64,000 nt of DNA from Rhodocytophaga rosea (GTDB lineage: Bacteria > Bacteroidota > Bacteroidia > Cytophagales > 172606-1), in contig NZ_CP048222.1 in NCBI RefSeq assembly GCF_010119975.1, positions 4,730,501 through 4,794,500 on the forward strand, given 5' to 3'. A program made the translations under genes and the position numbers. The notes under the pieces are model-generated. The model saw only the letters and a program-made list of their open reading frames with translations, had not been told where the DNA came from and did no database searches. Positions 26,540-34,327 of the stretch are shown here, one piece after another; position 1 is the first letter of the stretch, and each line of letters starts with the position of its first letter.

Positions 26540-26864
26540 ACAAGTTTTGGATAGGCAAAAATATCATATTATAAAGGCTGGATTAAGTGAGTTTAGAATC
26601 AATACTTATATTCGTCAGATTGAAAAAAGGCAAGGCAAAAATAAAGGCACTATACTTCCTTTTGTTAGAGGATTAAGATTTTCAGCGTTATTAATTTATG
26701 CAATAAGGCAATTTTTAGATTCTGATTTAGAAGCAAGCTGGGGACATCTTATTAATGATGAAGGTGAACTATCAAGAGAATGTGATATTATTATTCATAA
26801 TAAAGGGCATTATATGAGATGGAATGGAGATGGAGTAAATCACATAATGGTATCCGTCCGGTGA
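26523..26864 (+). pseudogene. nuclease-like gene, 5' part, interrupted by IS66
   Basis: The ATG at 26523 overlaps the previous gene by 17 nt. The native coding sequence stops at the end of the target duplication (26849), and the last five codons come from the insertion sequence. Removing the element and one 8-bp copy joins this frame exactly to 29126-29425, restoring a protein of about 208 residues. The segment SRECDIIIHNK followed across the junction by FIEQDKAKAIISCKS has the spacing of a DUF6602/PD-(D/E)xK-like nuclease core (Asp, then Ser-Cys-Lys). In this strain the third gene of the ParB unit is therefore split through its putative active-site region. Confidence 0.75.
26842..26849. repeat. 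IS66 target-site duplication, left copy
   Basis: ACATAATG directly abuts the left end of the element and is repeated exactly at 29118-29125. Eight base pairs is the standard duplication length for IS66. Confidence 0.95.
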
Positions 26865-26873
26865 AGTAGCAGG

Positions 26874-28352
26874 TTATATTTCCGGTACAGGGAATGCATC
26901 GGCTTTTTTCCAATAGGGAGGCAATAGTTCTTTAAGTTGATTGATAGGCTGGTCAGGTAATCTTTGCAAGACATCTTGTAAGTATTCATGGCCATTAATG
27001 CCTTGCAATTTACAACTGCCAAGCAGGCTGTAAACCATAGCTGCCCGTTGTGCCCCGGCATGGCTTCCGGCAAATAAGTAATTTTTGCGGCCCAGGGCTA
27101 CAGGACGAATAAGGTTTTCCACCGGATTATTATCGATTTCTAATCTACCATCTTCTAAGTAGAGATAGATCTTATTGTAACGGGCAACAAGATAGTAAAT
27201 GGCCTTGCCAATGGCACTTTTAGGCAGCACTTTGCTATGCTCCTCCACGAGCCACTCTCCAAGCAGATCCATTACCGGACGGGCTTTTTGTTGACGCAAT
27301 AAATAACGATCCTCTGCAGAGAGGTTTTTCTCCCGGGCTTCTCTTTCCACAGCATATAACTGCTGCATCCACAGCAGTACTTTTTCTGCTCTGGCTTTGT
27401 CGTTCTCCAAAGCGTGTTCAAAATACCTTCGGGCATGGGCCATACAGCCTACTAACACGATATCTTTCCTTACCTCAAATTGATCATAGGCTGCGTAGCC
27501 ATCCGTTTGCAGATAGCCTTTGTAGTCTTTGAGCAGTTTAGCCGGTCCACCTTTGCCTCTGCCTGGTTGGTAATCAAATAATACAAGCTTTTGCTCAGGT
27601 GAATAATATACCCAATGGTAGCCTTGGTGGGTGTCTCCCTTCTTTTGCTTATCTAAGACGGCTATCGGGGTTTCATCCCCTTGCAAATAAGTAGCAGAAA
27701 GCAGGTATACTCGTAATGTTTGATAAAGAGGTTCCAGCAAGGCGCAAGCCCCTTCAAACCAGCCGTCCAAAGTAGAGGCAGGAATTTTCATGCCTAACTG
27801 CTCATAACGCTGTGCCTGCCGGTAGAAAGGCAGATGATAGACAAACTTATCTGTAATAATTTGGGAAAGTAGGCCTGCAGCGGGCATCCCTTTTTCTATC
27901 GGGCGTGTAGGTAAGGCAGCGATATGAAAAGTCTCCTCTTTGCTCACATAACGGGGACGAATGTAACGTCGGACAAACAGGGATGCCGGTTTTAAGTCTA
28001 ACTCCTCGGTGATTTCTTCCCCGATCTTTCTCATTGCCGAAACATCTTCCTGTGGCTCTAAGATCACATCTACTCGAGGCAGATGCGAAGGAAAACCTCC
28101 GCGTATAGCTTTTTTGGCTATTTGTTTGACTGCCCGTTCATAGATGACTGTCTGCTTAACTACTACGGCCGGTTCACTACTTGCCGAAGCTAACTCTAAG
28201 CTCAGTTGTCCATCCTCTGCCTGAGCTACAAAGCGCTCTCTTTTACTGCCAAACAACAAACGGCGTAGTTGTTTTACTTCCTCCCGCAGTTCGATATTCT
28301 CCTCCACTAAGGCTTGTTGTTGGGCAGCAGATAAAGGTGGGGCAGTTGACAT
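26874..28352 (-). CDS. tnpC: IS66 transposase TnpC
   Basis: Starting at the ATG at 28352, which matches the start of the second copy, the product has 492 residues; a longer frame to 28421 would only add codons from the spacer. It shows an N-terminal leucine-rich coiled coil (EENIELREEVKQLRRLLFG), a zinc-finger-like region less cysteine-rich than in proteobacterial copies, and the DDE core with QGDETPIAVLD, GCMAHARRYF and DGRLEIDNNPVENLIRP. It is the catalytic transposase and looks intact. Confidence 0.93.
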   Translation of the reverse strand: MSTAPPLSAAQQQALVEENIELREEVKQLRRLLFGSKRERFVAQAEDGQLSLELASASSEPAVVVKQTVIYERAVKQIAKKAIRGGFPSHLPRVDVILEPQEDVSAMRKIGEEITEELDLKPASLFVRRYIRPRYVSKEETFHIAALPTRPIEKGMPAAGLLSQIITDKFVYHLPFYRQAQRYEQLGMKIPASTLDGWFEGACALLEPLYQTLRVYLLSATYLQGDETPIAVLDKQKKGDTHQGYHWVYYSPEQKLVLFDYQPGRGKGGPAKLLKDYKGYLQTDGYAAYDQFEVRKDIVLVGCMAHARRYFEHALENDKARAEKVLLWMQQLYAVEREAREKNLSAEDRYLLRQQKARPVMDLLGEWLVEEHSKVLPKSAIGKAIYYLVARYNKIYLYLEDGRLEIDNNPVENLIRPVALGRKNYLFAGSHAGAQRAAMVYSLLGSCKLQGINGHEYLQDVLQRLPDQPINQLKELLPPYWKKADAFPVPEI

Positions 28353-28383
28353 AGTAGCAAGATAAATCTTCCCTCTATAGCCG

Positions 28384-28746
28384 TCAAGCAGGCGTGGCTG
28401 TTTTTTCTGCAGGACACCCATAACGTTTATGGCGTTGTTTGACCTCTACTTCTACGCCTTCAATCAATAAACACAGCTCGCTGTAAGATAAACTCCATTG
28501 TCCAACCTTGGGCAAATGGAAAGTGCCTGCTTCCAAACGCTTGTAGTATAAAACAAAGCCACCCTTTTCCCATACTAAAAGTTTGATCTTATCTCTCCTC
28601 TTGCCTATAAAAATATATACATCGCCTGACAATACATCTTTTTCCATCTGCCCTGAGACAATCCCACTCAAGGCATCAAAACTTTTACGCATATCCACTG
28701 CCTGCCCGTAAAGAAAGAATCTTTGCGAGGCTGTTAACGCGAACAT
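28384..28746 (-). CDS. tnpB: IS66 accessory protein TnpB
   Basis: The family hallmark is clear: YGQAVDMRKSFDALSG near the N-terminus, GDVYIFIGKRRDKIKLLVWE in the middle and YYKRLEAGTFHLP. It is 120 residues, needed in IS66 for efficient transposition by an unknown mechanism. It overlaps tnpA by 13 nt. The C-terminal eight residues differ from copy 2. Confidence 0.93.
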   Translation of the reverse strand: MFALTASQRFFLYGQAVDMRKSFDALSGIVSGQMEKDVLSGDVYIFIGKRRDKIKLLVWEKGGFVLYYKRLEAGTFHLPKVGQWSLSYSELCLLIEGVEVEVKQRHKRYGCPAEKTATPA

Positions 28747-29051
28747 GAAGTGAGTAACTCGTGTAGGTAACTGACCGGAATCAGGGAGGAAAAACGGATG
28801 ACTGTTCCGGAAGGTAAAGCCACTTCCATTGGGCTTACCGTGGCTTGGGGAATAGGTAATTGAATAAACCCTGTGCTAGTAGCAGGTGTGGGTTGAGTTG
28901 TTCCATGCACCTTCCGGTACCTGGCCACCCAGTAGGGCATAATATGTAGGGCAAATCCATGTCTTTGGCCAAACTCTTTTTGGCTGATGCCGCTTGCAAG
29001 CCACTCTGCTACCAGCGGAAACATTTCCTTTTGGGTCCTGATTTGTGTCAT
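28734..29051 (-). CDS. tnpA: IS66 accessory protein TnpA
   Basis: A 105-residue helix-turn-helix protein (FPLVAEWLASGISQKEFGQRHG) at the head of the IS66 operon, nearly identical to the copy at 33029-33346. In IS66 elements this protein probably binds the ends or regulates the operon. Its stop overlaps the tnpB start. Confidence 0.9.
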   Translation of the reverse strand: MTQIRTQKEMFPLVAEWLASGISQKEFGQRHGFALHIMPYWVARYRKVHGTTQPTPATSTGFIQLPIPQATVSPMEVALPSGTVIRFSSLIPVSYLHELLTSCSR

Positions 29052-29122
29052 AGTTTTTTCTCCTAAATTTAGGAGCGCTACGCCTCACAAATCAAGGCTG
29101 TTTTACCGAGCGCATACACATA

Positions 29123-29425
29123 ATGGACTTTCGTTTCATTGAGCAAGATAAAGCTAAAGCTATAATCAGCTGCAAATCTGTTTTAAATCCATCCACAGTT
29201 GAACAAGATTATTGTCAAGATTTGAACCCCTTCTCAAATGAAGTGTGGTTGTTTGCAGAATGTTGCGGACCTGACAGCCCTGAAAAAATTAAGGTAGAGG
29301 CTCAAAAATGTGGTTATAAAAATTATTGGCAACTGTATACTTGGAATAGAGATACAGACGAAATTATAGATAGTTTGGAAGCTTGGGATAATTTTGTAGA
29401 AACTGTTAGAAGCTTGAGGGCATAA
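29123..29425 (+). pseudogene. nuclease-like gene, 3' part, after IS66
   Basis: The apparent ATG at 29123 belongs to the right target duplication; the unique part begins at 29126 and continues the frame of 26523-26849. It supplies the IEQDKAKAIISCKS strand with the putative catalytic Lys, then WLFAECCG and an acidic C-terminal helix. Alone it lacks the N-terminal half and is unlikely to act. It ends seven bases from the 3' end of the convergent dndA gene. Confidence 0.75.
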
Positions 29426-29432
29426 CCTATAT

Positions 29433-30584
29433 TCATACCATAGATCTTAAAGATAAAATAACTTTTTGCAATTGATTAATTAAGAAATCAATCTCTTCTA
29501 AGCTGTTAAACTTACTGAGACTAAATCTTATACTTGAGTATGCCTCCAGATCAATTCTGGCCATTGCAGTCAAAACATGAGACGGTTCAATTTTGTTTGA
29601 TGAACAAGCGGAACCATTAGATACAGCAATATTTTTCAACCCAATAATAATGGCATCTGCATCGGCTCCTTTAAAGCAAATATTGCTCACATTATAAAGT
29701 CTTTGAGTAGGATGTCCATTAAGGAAGGTATCTTCAATTTTCAACAAACTAGATTCAAGATAATCTCTTAATTTCTGTATAGATACCCTATCAGCATCTA
29801 TTTCACCCTTAGCTATTTCAGCTGCTTTGCCTATACCAATGATACCAGGAACATTTAATGTGCCACTTCTATAGCCTTTTTCATGCCCACCTCCATGCAA
29901 TAAGGCTAAAGGTTTGACTTTATTAGGTTTTCTATTTCGAATAAATAATCCTCCAATACCTTTAGGTCCATAAAACTTATGACCAGAAAAAGCTAATATA
30001 TCTACTCCTAAATCATCTACATTAATAGGTAATTTACCAACTGCTTGTGTAGCATCTGTCATAAAAAAAGCACCTTTCCTATGCGCAATTCTGGCAAATT
30101 CTTTAATATCCTGAATTACTCCTATTTCATTGTTTACATACATTATAGACAAAAGAATTGTATCTTCTCTTATGGCCTGCTCTACCTCATTAGTATTTAA
30201 CAGTCCATATTTATCGACACTAAGATAGGTAACTTCATAACCTATAGACTCAAGGAATTTACATGTATCTAAAACTGCAGGATGCTCAGTGCTGGCAGTG
30301 ACAATATGTTTTCCTTTATCTGAATATTGTTGGGCTATACCCTTAATAGCAAGATTAATAGCTTCTGTAGCTCCAGAAGTAAAAATGATTTCATTAGCCT
30401 CCGCACCAATCAAGTCTGCAACTTGCTTCCTTGCCTCTTTTACGGCATCATTCACTTTTACACCAAATGAATGATTACTTGATGGATTTGCAAACAACTC
30501 TGTTAAATATGGCATCATTGCATCTAGAACTCTACGATCTAAAGGAGTTGTTGCATTATTGTCTAAATAAATTATCTTGTCCAT
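29433..30584 (-). CDS. dndA: DndA-type cysteine desulfurase
   Basis: A class V aminotransferase of the NifS/IscS group, 383 residues. The PLP lysine is Lys203 in FSGHKFYGPKG, His101 sits in STEHPAV, and the sulfur-carrying Cys327 is in NGSACSS, a short active-site loop as in NifS-type enzymes. It converts cysteine to alanine and hands sulfur to DndC. The gene lies opposite to dndCDE, convergent with the interrupted nuclease gene and about 5 kb from the dnd operon. A housekeeping IscS role cannot be excluded by sequence, but no isc or suf genes are near. Confidence 0.88.
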   Translation of the reverse strand: MDKIIYLDNNATTPLDRRVLDAMMPYLTELFANPSSNHSFGVKVNDAVKEARKQVADLIGAEANEIIFTSGATEAINLAIKGIAQQYSDKGKHIVTASTEHPAVLDTCKFLESIGYEVTYLSVDKYGLLNTNEVEQAIREDTILLSIMYVNNEIGVIQDIKEFARIAHRKGAFFMTDATQAVGKLPINVDDLGVDILAFSGHKFYGPKGIGGLFIRNRKPNKVKPLALLHGGGHEKGYRSGTLNVPGIIGIGKAAEIAKGEIDADRVSIQKLRDYLESSLLKIEDTFLNGHPTQRLYNVSNICFKGADADAIIIGLKNIAVSNGSACSSNKIEPSHVLTAMARIDLEAYSSIRFSLSKFNSLEEIDFLINQLQKVILSLRSMV

Positions 30585-30770
30585 ACTACCGTAATAACCT
30601 GCTAAAGTTAATATACGATTTATTGTATGCCAAATTAATTCTTAAGTTGATGTCTATTTAGATTTCCGATATACCTTATTTATGGAGTTATTATTTTTCT
30701 CATAGACCGTTTTTTTACAATTTGAATGCTTTTCTTTATTAATAGGAAAAGCTTGTTGCTTATGATTAAT

Positions 30771-31073
30771 TTAACAATTTATTAAAGCATTTTTTATTTT
30801 CTTTACTCTCTTTTTTCTCTTGTATTCTGCATATAAATCTGCACCTTCTGGAATGCCTTTAAATAAATCTATCAATACACATAAATATTTTCCTAGCACA
30901 AATTGCTCTATAATTGGTGTAGGATAAGATTCAAAAAATAAATCTTCTATATCTTCTTGATCTAGCTCTTCAAAATTATTTTCTTCAAACTCTTTGAATT
31001 CTATCTGTTTATTAAGTTCAAAATCATTATAATATTTTATTGTCATTATCTCAAGTCCTTCTAATGTAACCAA
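30771..31073 (-). pseudogene. 3' part of a gene broken by IS66 copy 2 and a frameshift
   Basis: This 100-residue frame (acidic middle, EELDQEDIEDLFFES, and basic tail YKRKKRVKKIKNAL) has only a TTG start. Joining across the IS66 gives a start at 33484 and the frame MNDIQRLKIH up to EYSFSG at about 31085, which then needs a one-base deletion in the GAAACC run to enter this frame. With that correction the product is about 140 residues. A standalone start at the ATG 31046 is the alternative. Family unknown. Confidence 0.5.
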
Positions 31074-31153
31074 CCTTGGTTCACCAGAAAATGAATATTC
31101 TATTATATCATAATTTTCAATATTGATCCGTATCCGTTCGGTGAAGTAGCAGG

Positions 31154-32632
31154 CTATATCTGTAATTGAGGTGATGAATTAATTTTTTTCCAAAAGGAAG
31201 GCAGTAGTTCTTTAAGTTGGTTGATAGGCTGGTTAGGCAATCTTTGCAAGACATCTTGTAAATAGTCATGGGCATTAATGCCTTGCAGTTTACAACTGCC
31301 AAGCAGGCTGTAGACAATAGCCGCCCGTTGTGCTCCGGCATGAGAACCAGCAAAGAGATAATTTTTGCGTCCAAGAGCCACAGGCCGAATAGCGTTCTCC
31401 ACCGGATTGTTATCTATTTCTAGTCTACCATCTTCTAAATACAAATAGATCTTATTGTAGCGGGCTACAAGGTAGTAGATCGCTTTGCCAATGGCACTTT
31501 TGGGAAGTACTTTACTGTGCTCTGCTACTAACCATTCTCCAAGCAGATCCATTACCGGACGAGCTTTTTGCTGGCGCAATAAATAACGATCTGCTGTAGA
31601 GAGGTTTTTCTCCCGGGCTTCTCTTTCTACCGCATATAGCTGCTGAATCCAGAGCAGTACTTTTTCTGCCCTTGCTTTGTCGTTATCCAAAGCATGCTCA
31701 AAATATCTGCGGGCATGGGCCATACAACCCACTAATACGATATCTTCTCTTGTTTCGAACTGATCATAAGCGACATAGCCATCTGTTTGCAGATAGCCTT
31801 TGTAGTTTTTTAGCAGTTTAGCCGGTCCATCTTTGCCTCTGCCGGGTTGGTACTCAAACAGCACCAGTCTCTCTTCGGGTGAGTAATACACCCAATGGTA
31901 GCCTTGGTGGGTATCTCCCTTCTTTTGCTTATCTAAGACAGCGATAGGTGTCTCATCTGCTTGCAGATAAGTAGAAGCAAGGATGTGTAAGCGCAAGGCT
32001 TGATAGAGTGGTTCTAGTAAGGCGCAAGCCCCTTCAAACCAGCCATCCAAACTGGAGGCAGGAATTTTCATGCCCAACTGCTCATAGCGCTGTGCCTGCC
32101 GGTAGAAAGGCAGATGAGAGACAAACTTATCTGCAATAATTTGGGAGAGCAAACCTGCCCCGGGCATACCTTTTTCTATCGGGCGTGCAGGTAAAACAGC
32201 TATATGAAAAGTCTCCTCCTTGCTCACATAACGGGGGCGGATGTAGCGGCGGACAAACAGGGAAGCCGGTTTTAAATCTAACTCCTCGGTGATTTCTTCA
32301 CCGATTTTGCGCATACCTGATACATCTTCTTTGGGTTGTAAGATCACATCAATGCGTGGCAGATGTGTAGGAAAACCGCCACGAATGGCTTTTTTAGCTA
32401 TTTGTTTGACTGCCCGCTCATAACTGATGGTCTGCTTGACCACTACAGCAGGTTCACTGCTTGAGGAAATTAACTCTAGACTCAGTTGTGCAGTATTAAC
32501 TTGTGGCACAAAACGTTCCCTTTTACTACCAAAGATAAGCCGTTTGAGTTCTTTGATTTCCTCTCGCAATTGCTCATTCTCCTCTAATAAGGCTTGTTGC
32601 TGGACAGTAGATAACAGGGGCGTAGCAGACAT
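31154..32632 (-). CDS. tnpC: IS66 transposase TnpC, copy 2
   Basis: Same 492-residue architecture as the copy at 26874-28352: coiled coil, then QADETPIAVLD, GCMAHARRYF and DGRLEIDNNPVENAIRP. Differences are scattered substitutions, mostly in the N-terminal coiled coil and at the C-terminal tail. All catalytic motifs are intact. Confidence 0.93.
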   Translation of the reverse strand: MSATPLLSTVQQQALLEENEQLREEIKELKRLIFGSKRERFVPQVNTAQLSLELISSSSEPAVVVKQTISYERAVKQIAKKAIRGGFPTHLPRIDVILQPKEDVSGMRKIGEEITEELDLKPASLFVRRYIRPRYVSKEETFHIAVLPARPIEKGMPGAGLLSQIIADKFVSHLPFYRQAQRYEQLGMKIPASSLDGWFEGACALLEPLYQALRLHILASTYLQADETPIAVLDKQKKGDTHQGYHWVYYSPEERLVLFEYQPGRGKDGPAKLLKNYKGYLQTDGYVAYDQFETREDIVLVGCMAHARRYFEHALDNDKARAEKVLLWIQQLYAVEREAREKNLSTADRYLLRQQKARPVMDLLGEWLVAEHSKVLPKSAIGKAIYYLVARYNKIYLYLEDGRLEIDNNPVENAIRPVALGRKNYLFAGSHAGAQRAAIVYSLLGSCKLQGINAHDYLQDVLQRLPNQPINQLKELLPSFWKKINSSPQLQI

Positions 32633-32702
32633 ATCAATCCTACTTGATCTCTACAAGATAAATCTTGCTGCTGTAGCTGTCAAGCAGGTGTAGCTGTTTT
32701 TT

Positions 32703-33041
32703 CTACAGGACCCCATAGCGTTTATGCCTTTGTTTGACCTCCACCTCCACCCCTTCAATCAATAAACACAATTCGCTGTAAGATAAACTATACTGCCCAC
32801 TTTTGGGCAGGTGAAAAGTGCCTGCTTCCAAACGCTTATAGTATAATACAAAGCCTGCTTTCTCCCACACTAGTAGTTTAATCTTATCTCTGCTTTTACC
32901 TATGAAAATATACACATCCCCTGACAAGACATCTTTACCCATATCTGTAGAAACAATTCCACTTAAGGCATCAAAACTTTTACGCATATCCACTGCCTGC
33001 CCATAGAGAAAGAATCTTTGCGAGGCTGTTAACGCGAACAT
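32703..33041 (-). CDS. tnpB: IS66 accessory protein TnpB, copy 2
   Basis: Contains DMRKSFDALSG and GDVYIFIGKSRDKIKLLVWE and ends in RYGVL, eight residues earlier than copy 1. It overlaps tnpA by 13 nt, and a spacer of 70 nt separates it from tnpC. Confidence 0.93.
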   Translation of the reverse strand: MFALTASQRFFLYGQAVDMRKSFDALSGIVSTDMGKDVLSGDVYIFIGKSRDKIKLLVWEKAGFVLYYKRLEAGTFHLPKSGQYSLSYSELCLLIEGVEVEVKQRHKRYGVL

Positions 33042-33346
33042 GAAGTGAGTAACTCGTGTAGGTAACTGACCGGAATCAGGGAGGAGAAACGGATGATTGT
33101 TCCAGAGGGTAAAGCCACTTCCATAGGGCTTATAGTAGCTTGAGAGGTGGGTAATTGAATAAATCCTGTGCTTGCAGCAGGTGTGGGTTGAGTTGATCCA
33201 TGCACCTTCCGGTACCTACTCACCCAATAGGGCATAATATGTAGCGCAAATCCATGTCTTTGGCCAAACTCTTTTTGGCTGATGCCGCTTGCTAGCCACT
33301 CTGCTACCAGCGGAAACATTTCCTTTTGGGTTCTGATTTGTGTCAT
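33029..33346 (-). CDS. tnpA: IS66 accessory protein TnpA, copy 2
   Basis: A 105-residue helix-turn-helix protein, almost identical to copy 1 over the first 60 residues. First gene of the IS66 operon. Confidence 0.9.
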   Translation of the reverse strand: MTQIRTQKEMFPLVAEWLASGISQKEFGQRHGFALHIMPYWVSRYRKVHGSTQPTPAASTGFIQLPTSQATISPMEVALPSGTIIRFSSLIPVSYLHELLTSCSR

Positions 33347-33412
33347 TGTTTTTTCTCCTAAAGTTAGGAAAGCTGCTCATCACAAATCAAGGCTGTTTTA
33401 CCGGGTGCATAC

Positions 33413-33484
33413 ATTGATCCCGTTTCTTTTTAAAACTTCTAATAGCTGTGGGGCATGTATTTTTAATCGTTGAATGTCATTCAT
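33413..33484 (-). pseudogene. 5' part of the gene broken by IS66 copy 2
   Basis: From an ATG at 33484 a frame of 24 codons (MNDIQRLKIHAPQLLEVLK, then RNGIN) runs leftward into the target duplication. Removing the element continues it through IENYDIIEYSFSG before a frame break near 31085. The remaining spacer to 33749 shows nothing else. Confidence 0.5.
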
Positions 33485-33749
33485 TAAATTTTTTATATTT
33501 TTAATCTACTTTCTGTAGTATTTTTGGTTAAGGGTTTCAAGGAAAAGAACAAATCTTTACAGATGATTCTGCTACTTTGCTTTTTTCCTTAAAAATATGG
33601 TTATTTCTTCTATATGATGCTTTATGATGGACGCCCTGTCCTTATAAATTTAAAATCAAATGACAATAGCTAAATACTAATTATTACTGATTCAGCATTA
33701 TCAACCTTTTATGCTCAACTATAATTACAGGTGAGCTTTTCGATGATAT

Positions 33750-34046
33750 TTATAACTCTTTCTGTAACTCAGAAATTATAGTTTTTCTACGTCTGTTCTT
33801 GTAACTTTGAATTGCTTTATAAATGGCAGGTAGCCAGATATAGCCTGGTAATGACATCTCTTCACCCCCAAAGTTTACTGTTAAGTAATTTTGTGGGTCA
33901 GTATTTATAATTCTCATTGCAAGGTCAACGAGTGCATCGTTCGTAAGCTTTGGTAAAAATCTTTTTAAAAAATCATTTTGTCCATCTACTAGTTCATCCG
34001 TCTCATAGTTTTCTTCTATTTCTTCAATTTTTGTGTATTTTTCCAT
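33750..34046 (-). CDS. hypothetical protein
   Basis: A 98-residue acidic protein that is third in a leftward group behind the polymerase-like gene and a 61-residue gene. It has an acidic N-terminus, a helical middle (FLKRFLPKLTNDALVDLAMRI is near the limit of one helix), a central strand with GGEEMSLPGY and a basic C-terminal helix (YKNRRRKTIISELQKEL). No family recognised; the group looks like a mobile-element module. Confidence 0.45.
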   Translation of the reverse strand: MEKYTKIEEIEENYETDELVDGQNDFLKRFLPKLTNDALVDLAMRIINTDPQNYLTVNFGGEEMSLPGYIWLPAIYKAIQSYKNRRRKTIISELQKEL

Positions 34047-34137
34047 TTCGATATTTGTTTTTAATTCTTGTGTAATAGTTATATTGACTTTTTGCTTAAA
34101 GTTTTAAAATTTTAGAATATTTTTTCTATTATATTAT

Positions 34138-34323
34138 TTATTTCATTTTCTCGTCTGAAGAATTTGGGTTTTCCCAACTTTTAATCACATCGTCAATTTT
34201 ACGGACCCTTTCCTGTTGGATTCTTCCTTTTATTAATTTATTGCACATAATATTGGCACAATCTTCTGGTGTTACCCGAATGGCCTTACCATTAATAATC
34301 ATTTCTATGCTATTATCTTTCAT
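34138..34323 (-). CDS. small hypothetical protein
   Basis: A 61-residue protein starting four bases after the stop of the polymerase-like gene, which supports co-transcription. An N-terminal strand-turn (IEMIINGKAIRVTPED) is followed by a basic helix (QERVRKIDDVIKSW). No family recognised. Confidence 0.5.
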   Translation of the reverse strand: MKDNSIEMIINGKAIRVTPEDCANIMCNKLIKGRIQQERVRKIDDVIKSWENPNSSDEKMK

Positions 34324-34327
34324 TTTA

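Larger units (their letters stand above)
26850..29117 (-). mobile_element. IS66-family insertion sequence, copy 1 (2268 bp)
   Basis: The ends begin with GTATCCG on the left and the complement of GTATGCG on the right, imperfect inverted repeats typical of the family, and an exact 8-bp duplication flanks them. The element carries three leftward genes, tnpA, tnpB and tnpC. It is complete. A related but diverged copy lies at 31131-33412 in the same orientation. Confidence 0.95.
31131..33412 (-). mobile_element. IS66-family insertion sequence, copy 2 (2282 bp)
   Basis: Same ends (GTATCCG left, complement of GTATGCA right) and gene order as copy 1, but clearly diverged in sequence. It is flanked by its own exact 8-bp duplication, ATTGATCC (31123-31130 and 33413-33420). 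Separate duplications show that the two copies inserted independently and do not form a composite transposon around dndA. Confidence 0.95.

Noticed and set aside
26850-33412. Composite IS66 transposon carrying dndA
   Set aside because: Each IS66 has its own exact 8-bp target duplication, so the two inserted separately.
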